From Polytrichum commune (taxonomy: Eukaryota > Streptophyta > Polytrichopsida > Polytrichales > Polytrichaceae): 64,000 nucleotides of DNA. The notes beneath the pieces were generated by a model that saw nothing but the letters and a program-made list of their open reading frames with translations, was not told the DNA's origin and did no database searches. Within the stretch, counting starts at the first letter, position 1, and the number at the start of each line of letters is the position of its first letter. The stretch is taken from contig OX485804.1 of assembly GCA_950295325.1 (NCBI GenBank), positions 19,036,001 through 19,100,000 of the forward strand. Reading direction: 5' to 3'. Below are positions 12,101 to 24,299 of the stretch, piece after piece. Both the position numbers and the translations under genes were made by a program.

Positions 12101-15100
12101 ATGTTACGTGAATGGTACCGACACACATATATCAATAATGATTTCAAAGAACTTCGATACCCAACCAATATCAATATAGTAACACCATACCAGACAACCA
12201 TTGATACTTGGTGAGCATCATCACAAGATGAGAGAATCTTTGCATACCAGAGTAATTATTTGAGTCAATATCATCCTACCACCATATTAGTACTAGGGTG
12301 ACTTTACCCAGGTATGAAGGCTCTTGGATTGTATATAGACCCAAATGACATCCAGAACACAAGCTCTTGTACCTTACTATTATCAAAGGATATATAAAAT
12401 CTTCATTATGTATACCCAAGTGGTATCAACAAAAGGTGATACAAAGTGAAATACAAGTAAGTATTAATTAATCTCCAATACAATCCAACACACACAAGTG
12501 GCTCTATTACCTCTAATTTCATGCAAAGAAGGATCTGAAAGAGAAGTATAGGCAACTTGAGAAGATGACCGCCTATGTCTTGGCGCCCACAGATACCATC
12601 TCCACTTTCATTGTCATCAGATCTCGATGTACTCCCATCATCTACACCTTCAGGCGTTGCTCTGAACAGTGTGTGAGGATTATATATAGGTAAACCTCCT
12701 GGACCTAGCTGGGGTGGATCTTGGTGAATAATAGAATTTGACCACTTAGTGCAGACCAGAAATGAAAAGCACTCTGCAATTCTGCACACAAACAGACAGA
12801 TAGGGCTATTCATAAGATACAGAACAGATTTACAATGCCAGATGACAATATGCAGACCTTGGAAGAGTTGGAAAGGATGACCAATGATTGAACTTAGCCC
12901 TTGAAGGACAAAGGGGCTGAACATACAACATATATACACAATTTCTACAAGCCTCGTCAAGTCTTGAAATTATTATTTTTTATACTTAAGAGTTTTGAGA
13001 CTTTATCTGGTATCATATCTTATATCAAGAAAAATATATATACTTATGATAATGTGTGAGATTGATGATCATAATACCAAGTATGTAATTGGGTCCCCAA
13101 GCTACCCAGGCTGTGTATTGGAACCCATATCTTCAATAACAAGAAGGTATTCAGCCGATTTAAAAAGTGCACTTGAGGAATGATCCATTGTTAGGTAGGA
13201 TCACTTTTGACACAATTAGCTCAAAATAAATTGATGTAGCTACTGCACGTTTTGTACATAGAGGGGGTTAATTGCTCTTTATGCACACAGAATCTACAGG
13301 AAGATGAGAGGACCTGCATCCACTCCAATTAGTTGACATAATAGCTAAAAACAGCAACCTTTAGCACAACATAGAGAGTAGTAATGTTCCTAAATGAATG
13401 CAGTTTTGTTTCACACATCACAAAGAATATCTTTTACAAGACACCAATGACGTACCCAAAGTTGATGAATAAATCCCACCAACCCAAGCCCTCCACATCT
13501 CCTGCACCACAACCAGAGATATTAGCATGCATGTTCAGCAGTTTAAGACAACACCACTAAGGCTTTTTCTTCTATCAAATAACACCATCGCAGTACAAAT
13601 AACAAAAGACCACTCCTCACTTTTTTTAACCTTTAGGCACAAAATCACAATAGTCATTGTTATACAATATTCTCTAACAAGAACTGCTGGTATTTGCATC
13701 GTTAAAACACCATAGGTTAGCATTGATGATATGTAACGAAGTATCACCACTGAGTTTGAGGAGAGTGAATATGGTTGCAGCCATAAAAAAGACCATGGAC
13801 ACTGCAACCCAGAAATGCTGCATACACGCACACCAGATGAGTACACAATAGAAAAGGACAATGTTATGTCAGAGTGGATAGGCCAAATTCAAACCAAACA
13901 AATCCCCACGTCAACAACCTCAAATTTATTGCAACAGCCTTCTACACTTTCCAGAATCCCCACAACCCTTTATTGCAAATGGTTTTCTGGTGACTTTCAA
14001 CAGTCACTCAGTGAAAGTTGAATAACTTCAATCACTAAAATGCATCCTGGGGCACATAGTTAAAACTTCAGTTACTAAAACATATACTTTGGAACATAGT
14101 TATAAGACCCTCCCATACTTCAAATGTGACACAATTGATGACCAAATATGACTTTATGATAACAAATACCACAGAAAGCCTAACAAACCAGTGGCTGCTC
14201 ATTGACATTTTTTAGGCCAACAAATGTCCTCGTTTTAATGGTCACATATTGGCCACTCTTTCAACGTTAACAGGGCAGTTGACAGAACTGTAATCAGTGG
14301 GTTATGTGTTGGACTTGTTCACAAGCACAACACAGTAAACTTTTCAGTAGGAAAATAAGGCTATGGAAGTAGAGTTAAATGGGATTCAGATACTTCAACC
14401 AGAGTCAGTACAAATTACAAAAGACCTGGGACAAAGAGAAACAAATCTAAAGAACAAGTGCACAGAGCATAGATCAAAATATAAACAAGGCCAGCTCAAC
14501 TAAGGATCAAGGTGAGTAACAAGCAACACACACATCCAGTACAGTATATATCTGAACTGTTTATAAGTACAAAATATAAACAGTGTGGCCTACACTATTC
14601 ATCGTCGACCCATAGCAATGAACATTAGTCTAACTGTTGTGGCCACACTTTCTTTCTAATAACATCTTAGCTTATTAATGTTTATAATCGTGGGCAACAT
14701 GATTTATCATGAACGTAAATTAATATGGGTCAGTAAATTATGACAATTGGCATAGACAACATGACAGATGGCACTAAGACAAGAGGCTTCAGTTTTTTGT
14801 AACAAGACAACACATCAATGTTAAAAAGTTTGATTGGTAATGTTGCCCATGATAAATATGTAACACATTGATTCTAATGCCACACTAAATCAGATATTTA
14901 CAGTAACAGGAACTTACAGGAAGGGTTTCCCAAATGGCTTCATCTGTCATGCTCTCCTCATCACTTGGCATAAGGGCCCTGCACATCCTGCTCGGCCAAG
15001 TCATTAAGCACCTCTAGTCATTCATCCAAAAAGCACAATATGACCCTTGAAATCGCTCATCTTCGCTTTGATGACATCCAGCTGAGGCAAATAATGTATA

Positions 15101-18100
15101 TGAAGTGGGAAGAGGGAAAATGAGAAAAGCACACAGATGTCTTGCACATTGAAAGATCAAGTCTCAGGAATGAAATGACCTCATTATGAATGCTTGCTGG
15201 ATTACAAAGTAGCATTAAGTAAGAACAAAGTGCATATTTGGGTTACCAAAAAATTCATGAAAAGCCAGCCCTAACTATGAAGAAGTCGCAACTTAGCAGC
15301 TGGTATTCTTTAATGCTGGTCAAATTTGCAAAAGCAATACCATACAGTCACATCCAATTCAGCCACAAGCATCGATAAATGCCAGTTCCAACATCAATAA
15401 CTCCCTAAAAGTACACGGCAATATGACTGTGGATGTACTCTACAAACGTCTTATGCAAACCATGCTAAAATTACCTTGTAACCCTAAAAAATCTCAGAAA
15501 CAGTTTAAATCTGGACTGAAAATTTTACCTAAAATTATCAATTAGAATTGTAGCTTGAAACGCCAGTAATGGAAGGAAAACAACCTTCAAGCTCACAGCT
15601 GGTTTCCCATAGGCTGCAAGTCCATCAACCAACAAAGATAAAACATTAAATGAAGGAGCGCTGGTCCTTATGAAAAACACACTGGACTAACAAACCTCAC
15701 ATTTCCAAATCTTCTGGATGAACTGGGCCATGTGTTTTGACATGCAGGCATGAGTCTGTCATCAAACTCACACTAGAAAAGAGAAAAAATGAACAACCAG
15801 AAACTTTTCCAGAACAAGAGTTGATGATGACCTCCTTCTTGAGAATCAAGATAACAGCAGAGTAGAACCTCGAAAGCAATGAGCAACGGAATTGCCACCA
15901 CCGTATGACAGGGGGACCACTGTACAAAAAGCACAACAAAAATTCATTACAAATTCGTCAAGCTCCATACAATCTACAAATATGGATCATAACCTAACCA
16001 AATTTTGATGATGCCTGATCATGCTCAGAAACATGTTGGTTACAAGATAAATGTGCATGGAAGTCAGTACTATACTGAAAGAGTTCAGAGGAATTTATTC
16101 TGCAGGCTGCAACTGACACAACACAATAGAGGACTCCTCTAACTCAACATGACTTTTGGTCAGGAGTTGGTAGTTTTGCATACAACACCTTCCATGGTCG
16201 GTAAGTGTTTGGTGTATGCTTGGAGGTAGTGTGAGGTTTGAATGAAGAACATTCTATATCAGTTCATTGAGGGTCAAACTCATTATGGCATGCCAAGAGG
16301 TGCTTAAATAAAACACCGTCCACAGTGAACCCAAATGCATTGTTCTTACATTCAAATTCAAACGCATGCACCACAAGTGGGAAGAAATTATCGATATTAT
16401 ATGCAAAACAACCAATGGAAAATAGGGGAGCAACTCCTGACATTGAGTTATAGGATAACTCTAATATATCTAGAATATCCAATCACAAATTGCCACATAC
16501 CTGCCGATCATGTGGAGGAGCAGGCGCCGGTAGAGAGAAACGCCCGCGAGAAACAATCCCATGGAATGCCCATAGTGGAATAAACACCCACCTATCAAGA
16601 TCAAACAAACCCAAGTCAAAACTCCGCTGCCACAATGGTTAAGTCTGTATCATGCCTTGATTGAATACCATTGTAATGAGTCATATCACTGCTACTTCTG
16701 TTACCTTCCTATTTGTCATAGAGGGTTCCAATGGGAGATAGGGTTTTTCTAAACGTGGGCAATATAAACAGAGAAACAAACAATCTCCTATTGCTCATCA
16801 GTTCGTTGAGCCATGTGAACCACATGGAGAAAGCACCACTTGAGAGTGAACTTGTACTAAAATGTGGATAGTTGCCCATAGCAAGGTGGAAAAATGACTC
16901 TCAAGTAGGTTACTCATCGTAACACTTGGATGCTTTGAAATGGAAGGAGGTTGGGTTCTCACATACAAGAGAGCATCAACCTTCTTTAAGAGAACAATCT
17001 TTTACTTTGACATTGGTGCAATCACAAGTTTGCACTTGAACCATGTGGCCAGGAAATACTTCACTTCTGTCACTTAAGGGTGAACTTTTGTCACTTGAAG
17101 GTGAACTCGAACCAACATATGGATAGTTGCCCATAGGGAGTAGAGAAAATGACTACCAAGTAGGTCAGTCATCGCGACACTTAGATGCTTGAGAGATGGA
17201 AGGGGATTGGGTGCTCACATGTAAGAGAGCATCAACCTTATTCAAGAGGACAATCTTCTCCTTTGACACTAGTGCAATCCCAAGTTTGCACTTGAGCAAT
17301 ATGGTCGTGGAATACTTCACTTTTATTGCATGTGAACTTGAACCAGTGAATAGATGCCCCTCGCGAGTAGGGAAAATGATAGCCGCAACACTTAGATGCT
17401 TGAGAAATGATACTCGGTTATATGCACACATATAAGAGAGCATCAACCTTCTTCAGAAAGACTTCTCCTTTTCACTAGTGGTCTCTCGAGCGAATAACAC
17501 ACTTCTGTCATGAATCCCTTGATTTTGCTAATTCTTTTTGGCATGGAAGAGGGATGCTAGTACTAATAAAGCAAGTTCCACGAAACCCAACAAACAAGTT
17601 TCGTCATATAAGCACATGGAGTACACAAGAAAATCTACGTCGGCTCCAGTCAGTTTGGAAGTGGGCAAGCTAATCGGGACAGGTTCCCGTAGCTAAGGAA
17701 AATTTTATTTTGGCGCTAAAAATATCGAAGAGATGTGTACTGCAAACTGACAACTGTAACCTCTAAATTAAAGAGGCGATTATCTCTAAACCTCCAATTA
17801 GTGCCCTAACTCTCCAAATTAGCACATAAAAATCCAACCTCGAAAGAACCAAAACTTTGCACAAGAATCTTGGAAGTAGGAATCTCATCGTACTATTAAA
17901 CCTCCAAGAACATCTTAACAACAAATGCGACAAGAACGAAGAACATCGACAAATAAACAACTCTCCACTCTACTTCTTTTACGAAAAGAAAGTGCCGCAA
18001 ATTCCCAAGAACACAACAACCGCCAAGGAAAAGCCCGAATGCGTGGGAAATGCATAACTTAACACTCGACCCTTAACTTCCTGTATGTATAAACCCAAGC

Positions 18101-18243
18101 GACATTCCGGGTTAGCTTATTACTTACCACCAAGAGATGTGCAAATACGATGTAACCTTGGCAATTATGAGGCACGAGAAACACAAGAGCGAGAGATGAG
18201 CAGCCAGCGCCTGTAGCATCCCGCCAACTCTCGCCCGCGTCAT
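9174..18243 (-). CDS. Transmembrane Fragile-X-F-associated family protein with C-terminal C3HC4 RING (putative E3 ligase), 14 exons
   Basis: Exons in transcript order: 18243-18128, 16591-16501, 15919-15832, 15613-15529, 14987-14918, 13817-13748, 13501-13456, 12781-12511, 11815-11607, 10553-10479, 10252-10198, 9716-9636, 9511-9432, 9252-9174. All introns are GT-AG and every phase agrees; total 1416 nt, 471 residues. The N-terminal two thirds hold several hydrophobic segments (about residues 8-30, 85-97, 112-125, 151-172, 284-305) with family landmarks such as QALAAH, FIPLWAFHG, GWWDLFINFGIAECF and LLGWWSIDE. A coiled-coil-like stretch RLQAALGEQTEITKQQ precedes the RING: C424-x2-C427-x11-C439-x-H441-x3-C445-x2-C448-x6-C455-x2-C458, with the protein ending ERMPVFDV. 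Length and order match the plant members annotated as transmembrane Fragile-X-F-associated proteins (Tmemb_185A type). E2-dependent ubiquitin ligase activity on an internal membrane is inferred from the RING. The start was chosen by alignment of the first 16 residues; an in-frame ATG at 18309 is possible. Confidence 0.93.
11960..12112. repeat. Imperfect inverted repeat in intron 8 of the RING gene
   Basis: Arms: gacataacatTACTCAGCTG and the following atgagctgtgttcag on the left; catgaacacagctcatcagc and taagttatgttac on the right. They pair over roughly 35 bp around a loop of about 85 bp. Foldback MITE remnant or chance hairpin. Confidence 0.5.
14570..14895. mobile_element. MITE-like element (family K), copy in intron 5
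   Basis: The segment around GGCACTAAGACAAGAGGCTT and its downstream part (aacacattgattctaatgcc) recurs at about 47050-47240. The left part carries inverted counterparts of the right (ggcctacacta against tagtgtggc-like ends). No coding capacity. Confidence 0.45.
16128..16457. mobile_element. TIR element (family I), copy in intron 2 of the RING gene
   Basis: The left end CTCTAACTCAACATGACTTT and the right end (about CAACTCCTGACATTGAGTTA then taggataac) are imperfect inverted repeats. The same element, about 85% alike by eye, lies at 57369-57723 in GRXS17 intron 2. It ends about 44 bp from the exon 2 donor at 16501. Confidence 0.65.
16855..17520 (+). repeat. Degenerate tandem repeat (family G), three units, in intron 1 of the RING gene
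   Basis: A unit of about 225-255 bp starting at a GGATAGTTGCCCATAG motif (16866 and 17121, third diverged at about 17348) repeats the order: tract with TCATCG.AACACTT, GATGCTT, GAGAGCATCAACCTT, a TTTGCACTTGA motif and an AATACTTCACTT motif. Related single units occur at about 41500-41690, and inverted at about 55930-56060 and 56280-56420 inside GRXS17 intron 1. Confidence 0.6.
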
Positions 18244-18779
18244 AGTAATGAAACTCCCGGTGATGACAGAGGAAAAAAAGCTTCGCTTATGAAGTTCTTG
18301 CAGTTCCAATAAATTCTAAAGGACGATCGCGCATGTGTCATACATACTTACACAGCCATCAGACCAAACTCCTCATTCACCCCGACCCCTTCCCCCGTTT
18401 CGATCGCCAACTTGCCGCCCCAATAATCATCATCAATAATCATATCATGCTGCCCCCTTAACCCCGGCTTGCATCATCTTCTTGAGCCGGATTCAAAATC
18501 CAAAATCCAAAACCTAGCACGGAATTACACATTTTACTCCCAATTCCGCACATTTGGCACCTCCGACTCACACCAAAAACACCACACCGACTCCCCCACC
18601 CACCGCAACACCAAAATCATACCTCCACATGCGGAACCCACCTTCTTAAGCCAACCTCCACAGAGATTATCTTTTCTTTTGAAAATAATTTGAGCTACTA
18701 TAGTACCAACTTAACCCGAAAGGAAGTTAAGACCAACTCAGCTGCCAATTCACTCCATCTTCTGAGCCTACAATGGTGC

Positions 18780-19265
18780 CACCGACTCTTCTTGTGTCCA
18801 TTGCCTCCGATTTATCATACGATGCCCGGATTAAAGTTCTTGGATCTTGCGCCATCATGATGATAACTAACCCTATGATACGCGAGCACACGCTGACAAG
18901 GCCTGGGGCGATCTCGCGAGTAAGTTCGGTAGCGTAGAAAGACGAGCAGCACGAAAGCCCAGCCAAGTGCCTGGAGTGTCGGCTGAACGAAGGAAAAGGG
19001 CAGGGAGAGAGATGACGGGAGATGACGCGACGGGGCGGGTCTGGGATGAGCGGGCCGGGTCGTGCGGCCGGGGGGAGGTGAAGGGCGATAACGGGTGGTG
19101 ATGGGGAGAGACGGGACGGGACGGGACGGGGCCGGGCAGCTTTGCCCCTGGGGGAAGAGGCAAGGGACAAGATGAAGGGCGGTGACGGGACGGGCTGGGT
19201 GGGGTCCCGGGTCGTGGATCGGCGGGGCCCCTTCCCGGGTCACCCGCCGTTTCGTCGGTGAACCT
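18780..19265. promoter_or_regulatory. CpG-rich block upstream of the RING gene; probable promoter/leader
   Basis: In contrast to the AT-rich surroundings, this stretch is strongly GC-rich with many CG dinucleotides, and contains a short GGGAC tandem (about 19112-19132). It lies 0.5-1 kb upstream of the RING gene's ATG on the minus strand. Open minus-strand frames through it are proline-, arginine- and serine-rich by composition only and are not called as genes. An untranslated leader or unmethylated promoter is the simplest reading. Confidence 0.45.
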
Positions 19266-19825
19266 ATGAGGTGGATAATCTAAATTGGCGTGTATTGATT
19301 GTCATTTATAGGAGGGATAAGTGTTGGGAACCTGAAGTTGAATCTCCAGATATTTCCACCATATTTTTAAATGCATGCTTTGGAAGCGGTTTTAAGTGTA
19401 TCTCAATGAATGAGCAGGGTCAGTGTGTATGTTTGACAAAGTTTTTGGCAGTTTTTGACATTTGACATGCAAAAACTTGCACAAAAATAAAATGCATGTC
19501 AGTTGACACGCATGGTTTAGATTTTGACATGTAGTGTGACTTGGTGAAGGAAAAACCCACTCGTCAATTGACACTTTAGAAATTGAAATGACATGTATTA
19601 TTTGACATGTGATGACATTGAAGTGACGTTTAAGAAGAAAATATAGATGTCGATTGACATTCATTTTTGTTTTTGAAAACATCACATGACACTTTGGATT
19701 TGATGTTGAACGTCAAATGAAATTTGTCAAACATACACATTGAGCAGGGTGGGGTATTGCTTCTTCTTTTTTTCCAGCTCGGGGAATGTCGATATTGTAT
19801 TTCTCAGGAGTTCAGTTTCAATTAA

Positions 19826-20326
19826 GGGCCACTTCACACACAAGACTGAGAGCCCATGACCAGTACACTTCAAGCACTCTCATTGGTGGAAAAGGCAGGG
19901 CCCGTCCAATTTCGCTTCACACTACGCTTGAGGGACCAACGGAGCATGGGAATGCAAGACGGATGTAAAGTCTACGTGGATTCTTACATGGCATCGAATG
20001 AATCATGTTTCATGGTCACTTGGACTATTTTCAAAAACCACCTCTTGGAGGTAGATCTAACACAAAACCGGGAGACCATGGCACTCCGAACGCTCACAAC
20101 CGTTGGTTTATTCTATTTTATCATGTGTGAGGACCCACATGAATAGAAATTCATTGAAATAGCATTTGGTTGAGGGCCTGGTCACATATGACTTCACACT
20201 ACACTCGAGGGTCCGTGACCACACTACATGATGTTGGAGGTGAGTTGGGACGGCCTTTGGACACTTTCTTTTGGGCTCTCACAATTTCATGGTCACGGCT
20301 CTTGGCTCGTGTGTGTGACGTGGCCC
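19826..20326 (+). mobile_element. PIF/Harbinger-like MITE (family 1), copy A
   Basis: Termini are GGGCCACTTCACACACAAG and, inverted, GGGCCACGTCACACACACGA. A TAA flanks both sides (19823-19825 and 20327-20329), a 3-bp target duplication as in PIF/Harbinger elements. The body of 501 bp is non-coding and is shared with copies B, C and D. Confidence 0.8.
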
Positions 20327-20407
20327 TAAGCCAAACTTCGGAGGTGGGCAAACCTAACTTTTTTGGTAAGGTGAGGGTCACTTTACACACAGACCAAGGC
20401 ATTGTCC

Positions 20408-20600
20408 GGGGAGATTTTTGGGCATAATCGGTCAAGATCCTAGTGTTTCCAAGTCCATGTGTTACATGTTGACATCCTTTGGTTTTCTTTTATTAATTTG
20501 AGGTATATTCTCTAAATTCCTTTAAAATTGGATTGGTCATTTTCTTAAAGTCTTGAGTTCAACCGGTTCCATCTGTAACTACACTAAATATTCTATTTAA
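20408..20600 (+). repeat. Dispersed repeat (family J), copy 1
   Basis: The run from CCGGGGAGATTTTTGGGCAT through TTACATGTTGACATC to GAGGTATATTCTCTA and an AACCGGTT-like motif recurs at 24518-24720 (same strand) and, inverted, at about 42105-42300. It lies immediately next to repeat E here and next to its partner at 24.3-24.5 kb. Confidence 0.55.
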
Positions 20601-20832
20601 TGGCACTTGCTATCTTGAATTTACACAATGCTATAACTACCTACTGTCAATCTCATTTCGTCTATCTTATGTATATCTCAATTTTTTGCTAACAAAAGTC
20701 AAGTTGGTTGTTTGGACATTATAGAACATCAACATCTTTACTTGGTACAAATTACACTAATAATAAAAATATATGCCATTGTGTAAATCCAAATGGTAGT
20801 GACACTAAATATCATGTTAAGTGTAGTGGTTG
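20600..20832 (+). repeat. Dispersed repeat (family E), copy 1
   Basis: The segment with CACAATGCTATA, TTTGGACATTATAGAACATC and CTTTACTTGGTA is shared with 24300-24515 and, more distantly, 45365-45600. The ends carry TAGTG/CACTA motifs in inverted orientation, so these are likely MITE remnants. Confidence 0.45.
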
Positions 20833-21058
20833 GTTCTCCCCATTCATTGGACCAAGGGTATGACCATGAAAATCTAAGGGTCCTTGAAAACCATCCAAAG
20901 GTTGTATTGTGGGGAATCAAAATCCAATCTTCCAAGTGATGGACCCTCAAGCTTAGTTCAGAATGAAAGTGGGCCATGTTGAGGGAACCATAACATGTTT
21001 TATGGACAATCCAAACTAGTAGGTAGTTCATGAACCCACCATATTCATATACTATTTA

Positions 21059-21119
21059 TAGGAGCGAATGGCAGTTCAATTGATTACCATAGCCCCTAGT
21101 TCCGTGTTCGACCCACCTC
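21059..21119 (+). repeat. Possible tRNA-derived SINE head
   Basis: A box-A-like TGGCAGTTCAATTGATTA is followed about 30 bp later by a box-B-like GTGTTCGACCC. Spacing fits an RNA polymerase III internal promoter. No 3' tail or target duplication was found, so this is tentative. Confidence 0.25.
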
Positions 21120-21926
21120 TTTAGATGGGCCTAACACAATATCCAATACACATTATAACATTACCCACTTGGTGCCATGTAGGACGCATGGGGAGATCAC
21201 TCCATTGTAAAGTTGAACAACCACATGTGAACACTTTACATGTAAAAAATCCTACTTTTAACATAAAGCATCACCAAAATGGGTCAAATTTTGGTAGGAC
21301 GCCATGTAGATTTCTTCCATTCAAATGCCTTTGGTCCCTCGGGTCCTTCATGTTTTAGTGTAAACTAAACATGCACCGTCTTTGGCTTCTCAACCAATCA
21401 CACAATTTGTATATCACATGTCAAGGGCCCTCAAGCTCTAGTGTAAAGTGGCCTAAAGTTAAGCTAAGTTAACCTAAACCAAACACTTCTTAATTAGCCC
21501 ACTTCTCCTAAAATAAGAAACATGCAATTACTATAAGTTGATGGGCAACTCCAGGTTGAGGCGGTACCATAGTCCGCCAAGAGCCTAAGGCTAGTGTAAA
21601 TGCAGCCTACAAATTTTGTGACTTAGCCTATAAAATTTTGAAAGTGTAGGACAAAGAGCCTATGGACAATTTAAAAACATAGGATATCAACCTATGTGAT
21701 AAAAAACATGTAGGAAATTTTGCCTACAAAGTTTTTAAAAGAGAGGATTTTAGCCATTCATCCTTCTTCAAATTGGGAAATTAGTTGACCTAAGTACATA
21801 TCTTTAGGCTAATACTCGGGGCTCTTGGGTGGCACATAGACGGATATCAATAATAGCCCTAACTCCCTTCCCGCCAATCTTTACAAATACCATTCATCAC
21901 AACTCCTCTCTCATTAGCTCCTCTGA

Positions 21927-21986
21927 GCTCTCTCTCTCTCTCTCTCTCTCTATGAAGCATCTCTCTCTCTCTCGCTCGCTCGCTCG
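21927..21986 (+). repeat. CT microsatellite followed by short CTCG repeats
   Basis: Two CT tracts separated by a short unique piece, then (ctcg)3. A simple repeat; no gene is recognised downstream. Confidence 0.9.
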
Positions 21987-22251
21987 AATCGAATGACAAC
22001 AACACACTTGGATAGTGTGATGCGGGTGGCGATTGAAGGACCAACCAAAAATTTTGAGTTTATTTTGGAGGAAGCTATATCTTTGTGGAAGGATTCAAGA
22101 AAGTTTCGATTCTTGTTTACTAATCCTGAGAAATATCTTGCAGGAAGAGTAGAGGTTGAATCAGAAGATGGTGAGGACTTTCACCCTTAAACTCATTTGA
22201 ATTTTAGCAAACCTTTCATTATGATCAACTCTTTAAAAAAGAGTTGGTTAA

Positions 22252-22310
22252 TCCTTGGCCTTCAAATGTGGTGAAGGGCTTAGCCAGGTTCAATTCCTGC
22301 CAAGGATACC
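22252..22310 (+). other. tRNA-like remnant (acceptor and T arm) or SINE piece
   Basis: TCCTTGGC at the left pairs with GCCAAGGA at the right. Just before the right arm is a perfect T-arm shape: CAGG, a 7-base loop TTCAATT, CCTG. The interior is too short and irregular for a normal D and anticodon arm, so a functional tRNA is unlikely; a tRNA-derived remnant is proposed. Confidence 0.3.
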
Positions 22311-23462
22311 ACTTAGTACTCAAATTTTGAATTTAAAGCCTACAACATTAAAAGATATGAAGGATTTTAACCTACTAAAAATGAGTTTTGAAGGCAATTG
22401 GCGGGTAACTTAAAAACTCAAAAGGTTTTCAACTTACAAAAATTTGATATTGTAGGATGCAACCTATGCCATGAGGGAAATAGGCTATGCCCTTTTAAAG
22501 AGGTAGGCAATTAACCTCAATAACCTCAATAACTTTTCGGACACTGGGCGGTACCTATTTTCCTCAACATTTCGAAGTATATAAATCAATTAACTTTTTC
22601 AATGTCAAAGTGAAAACATTCTCTTGCTTCTTAGAGGATCATATAGCCCCCCCCCCTTAATTATGTTGATGTTTTTAGCCACAAATGAACTTATACACTA
22701 TGAGATGTTGATAGATTTTTGTCTTGCCCAAATTAGTGGGAGGTCGAAACATTTTCAAATTCCGACACTCATATGTTGGGTTATTTCAATCTCAACAACA
22801 CTTAGACTCGTTCAAACTTTGAAGGACCTTATGGACCCAATCACCTTAAGAATCTAGAGCCGGTTTGTGTATGTTTTTTACAATATCGTGTGTTTGGGGG
22901 GCCGTGCCGGAACAATTTGCACATCCTTTCAAGAAAATGGTATCAAATTACGACACATAAGCATGTTATGTGTTGTGAACATTGTAAGTTACATACGTGT
23001 GCCATGTCACCTAGCCATTGATCACATCGTGGCGCTTTGTAATTGGTCACAATTTTGGAGCGCCGTCTCCATGAGGAATTAATGTGTCCCTTTCGAACCT
23101 AACCTATATGTCAAGTGACATGATATTATTAAACCGTGAAGCATGTTGGACTCGTTCAACACCGGAGTACCATGACAAGGTCAATGCATCGTACGTCAAA
23201 TGCATTGTTTATGTTGTGCCACATCATAATACATCATAATGGACTGATCATAATGGTGTCATGAGCATGTCGGCCCCCAACGTCTAGGAGATCCAAGTGA
23301 CCATGACAACCAAACACGACAAATATTCAATAACAATAAATAAATAAGTATAAATAAGCATATATATATATAATCTACCGAATGTTAGACTAGATGGGAT
23401 GTATCTATCATGATATGTTTCATATATTCCGAATTCCAACTTGTTGACACACACATACCTCG

Positions 23463-23991
23463 TGCCCTCTCCCCACACGACTTTAGCTAAGCCTAAAAGT
23501 GGGTTCTACAAACACGGCCTTTCCCACCATCAACATTATCTAGTGCTGAGTCTAGTTGGCAAATGATGTGGTATGTTCTTAAAAGTGGAGGTTCTTAAGC
23601 CTCAAGCAACGAACCTCCCGTCGGTACCTAGACATGAGGCAAGAATATAGGATTTTTAAAAGTGTCGAATCCCGCCCTTGTGGTTGGTTGCTTTATAGTC
23701 TTAGCTATGAGGGCACAAGGGGCTTCATTAACATAAACCGATGATGAGATAGATGAGTAGTAAGGCATTTGGGGATGGGACAAAAACTACCCAACATTTC
23801 ATTGGTTGGTAGATAAAACAAAGAACGTGTGTGAAAGCTAGCTACTTAACTAAAACCTACTGAAAAATCTCCGGAGCAAGTTCTTGTAGGTGCATCTGGA
23901 TAGCCAAATGCCTTCCCTATAACCGAGGGAGCTTTACCCAGTTTTTAAGAAAGACTTTGGTTATTTGGTAAAGTCGTGTGGGGAGGGGGCA
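23463..23991 (+). mobile_element. TIR element (family 2, CCCCTCCCCAC termini), copy 1
   Basis: The left end TGCCCTCTCCCCACACGACT and the right end (read inverted) TGCCCCCTCCCCACACGACT are near-perfect 20-bp terminal inverted repeats. The 529-bp body is non-coding and is found again at 42333-42856 and 48874-49768. Target duplication is not clear, so the superfamily is unassigned. Confidence 0.78.
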
Positions 23992-24299
23992 TTGGTATTG
24001 TAATAGCCTCCCCACACGTGCTGGTGGTGAGGCCAGTCGGCGACTCCCACCAACAGGGTTCAACTTTTAAAGAGCTTTCCAATAGTGGCAGCGATTGGTC
24101 GCATCGGTCATGCCGCTCGCTCGTTCGCTGTCGCGATCGGTGATTTCACACGCTGGATAATCTCGCACTATTAGACAATTTCGAGCGAGATAATTCCTCA
24201 CTTCTAGATAGTTTCAAACAAGATAAATCACTATGTTTTCACCTTTGCAATGAGTGAGTCTATATAGAGGTCACACATTCATATCTCTCTATAAGTAGA

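Larger units (their letters stand above)
20330..23462. other. Intergenic, repeat-rich; no gene
   Basis: Holds dispersed repeat J (20408-20600), repeat E (20600-20832), possible SINE-like pieces at 21059-21119 and 22252-22310, and a CT microsatellite with adjacent CTCG repeats (21927-21986). The remaining AT-rich sequence has no supported coding region. The end of another Harbinger-like element (GTGTAAAGTGGCC then TAA) is visible at about 21452-21465, but its other end is not found. Confidence 0.5.

Noticed and set aside
18727-19243. Three overlapping Pro/Arg/Ser-rich minus-strand frames
   Set aside because: All are open because of the GC-rich composition; three frames of similar length at once argue against coding.
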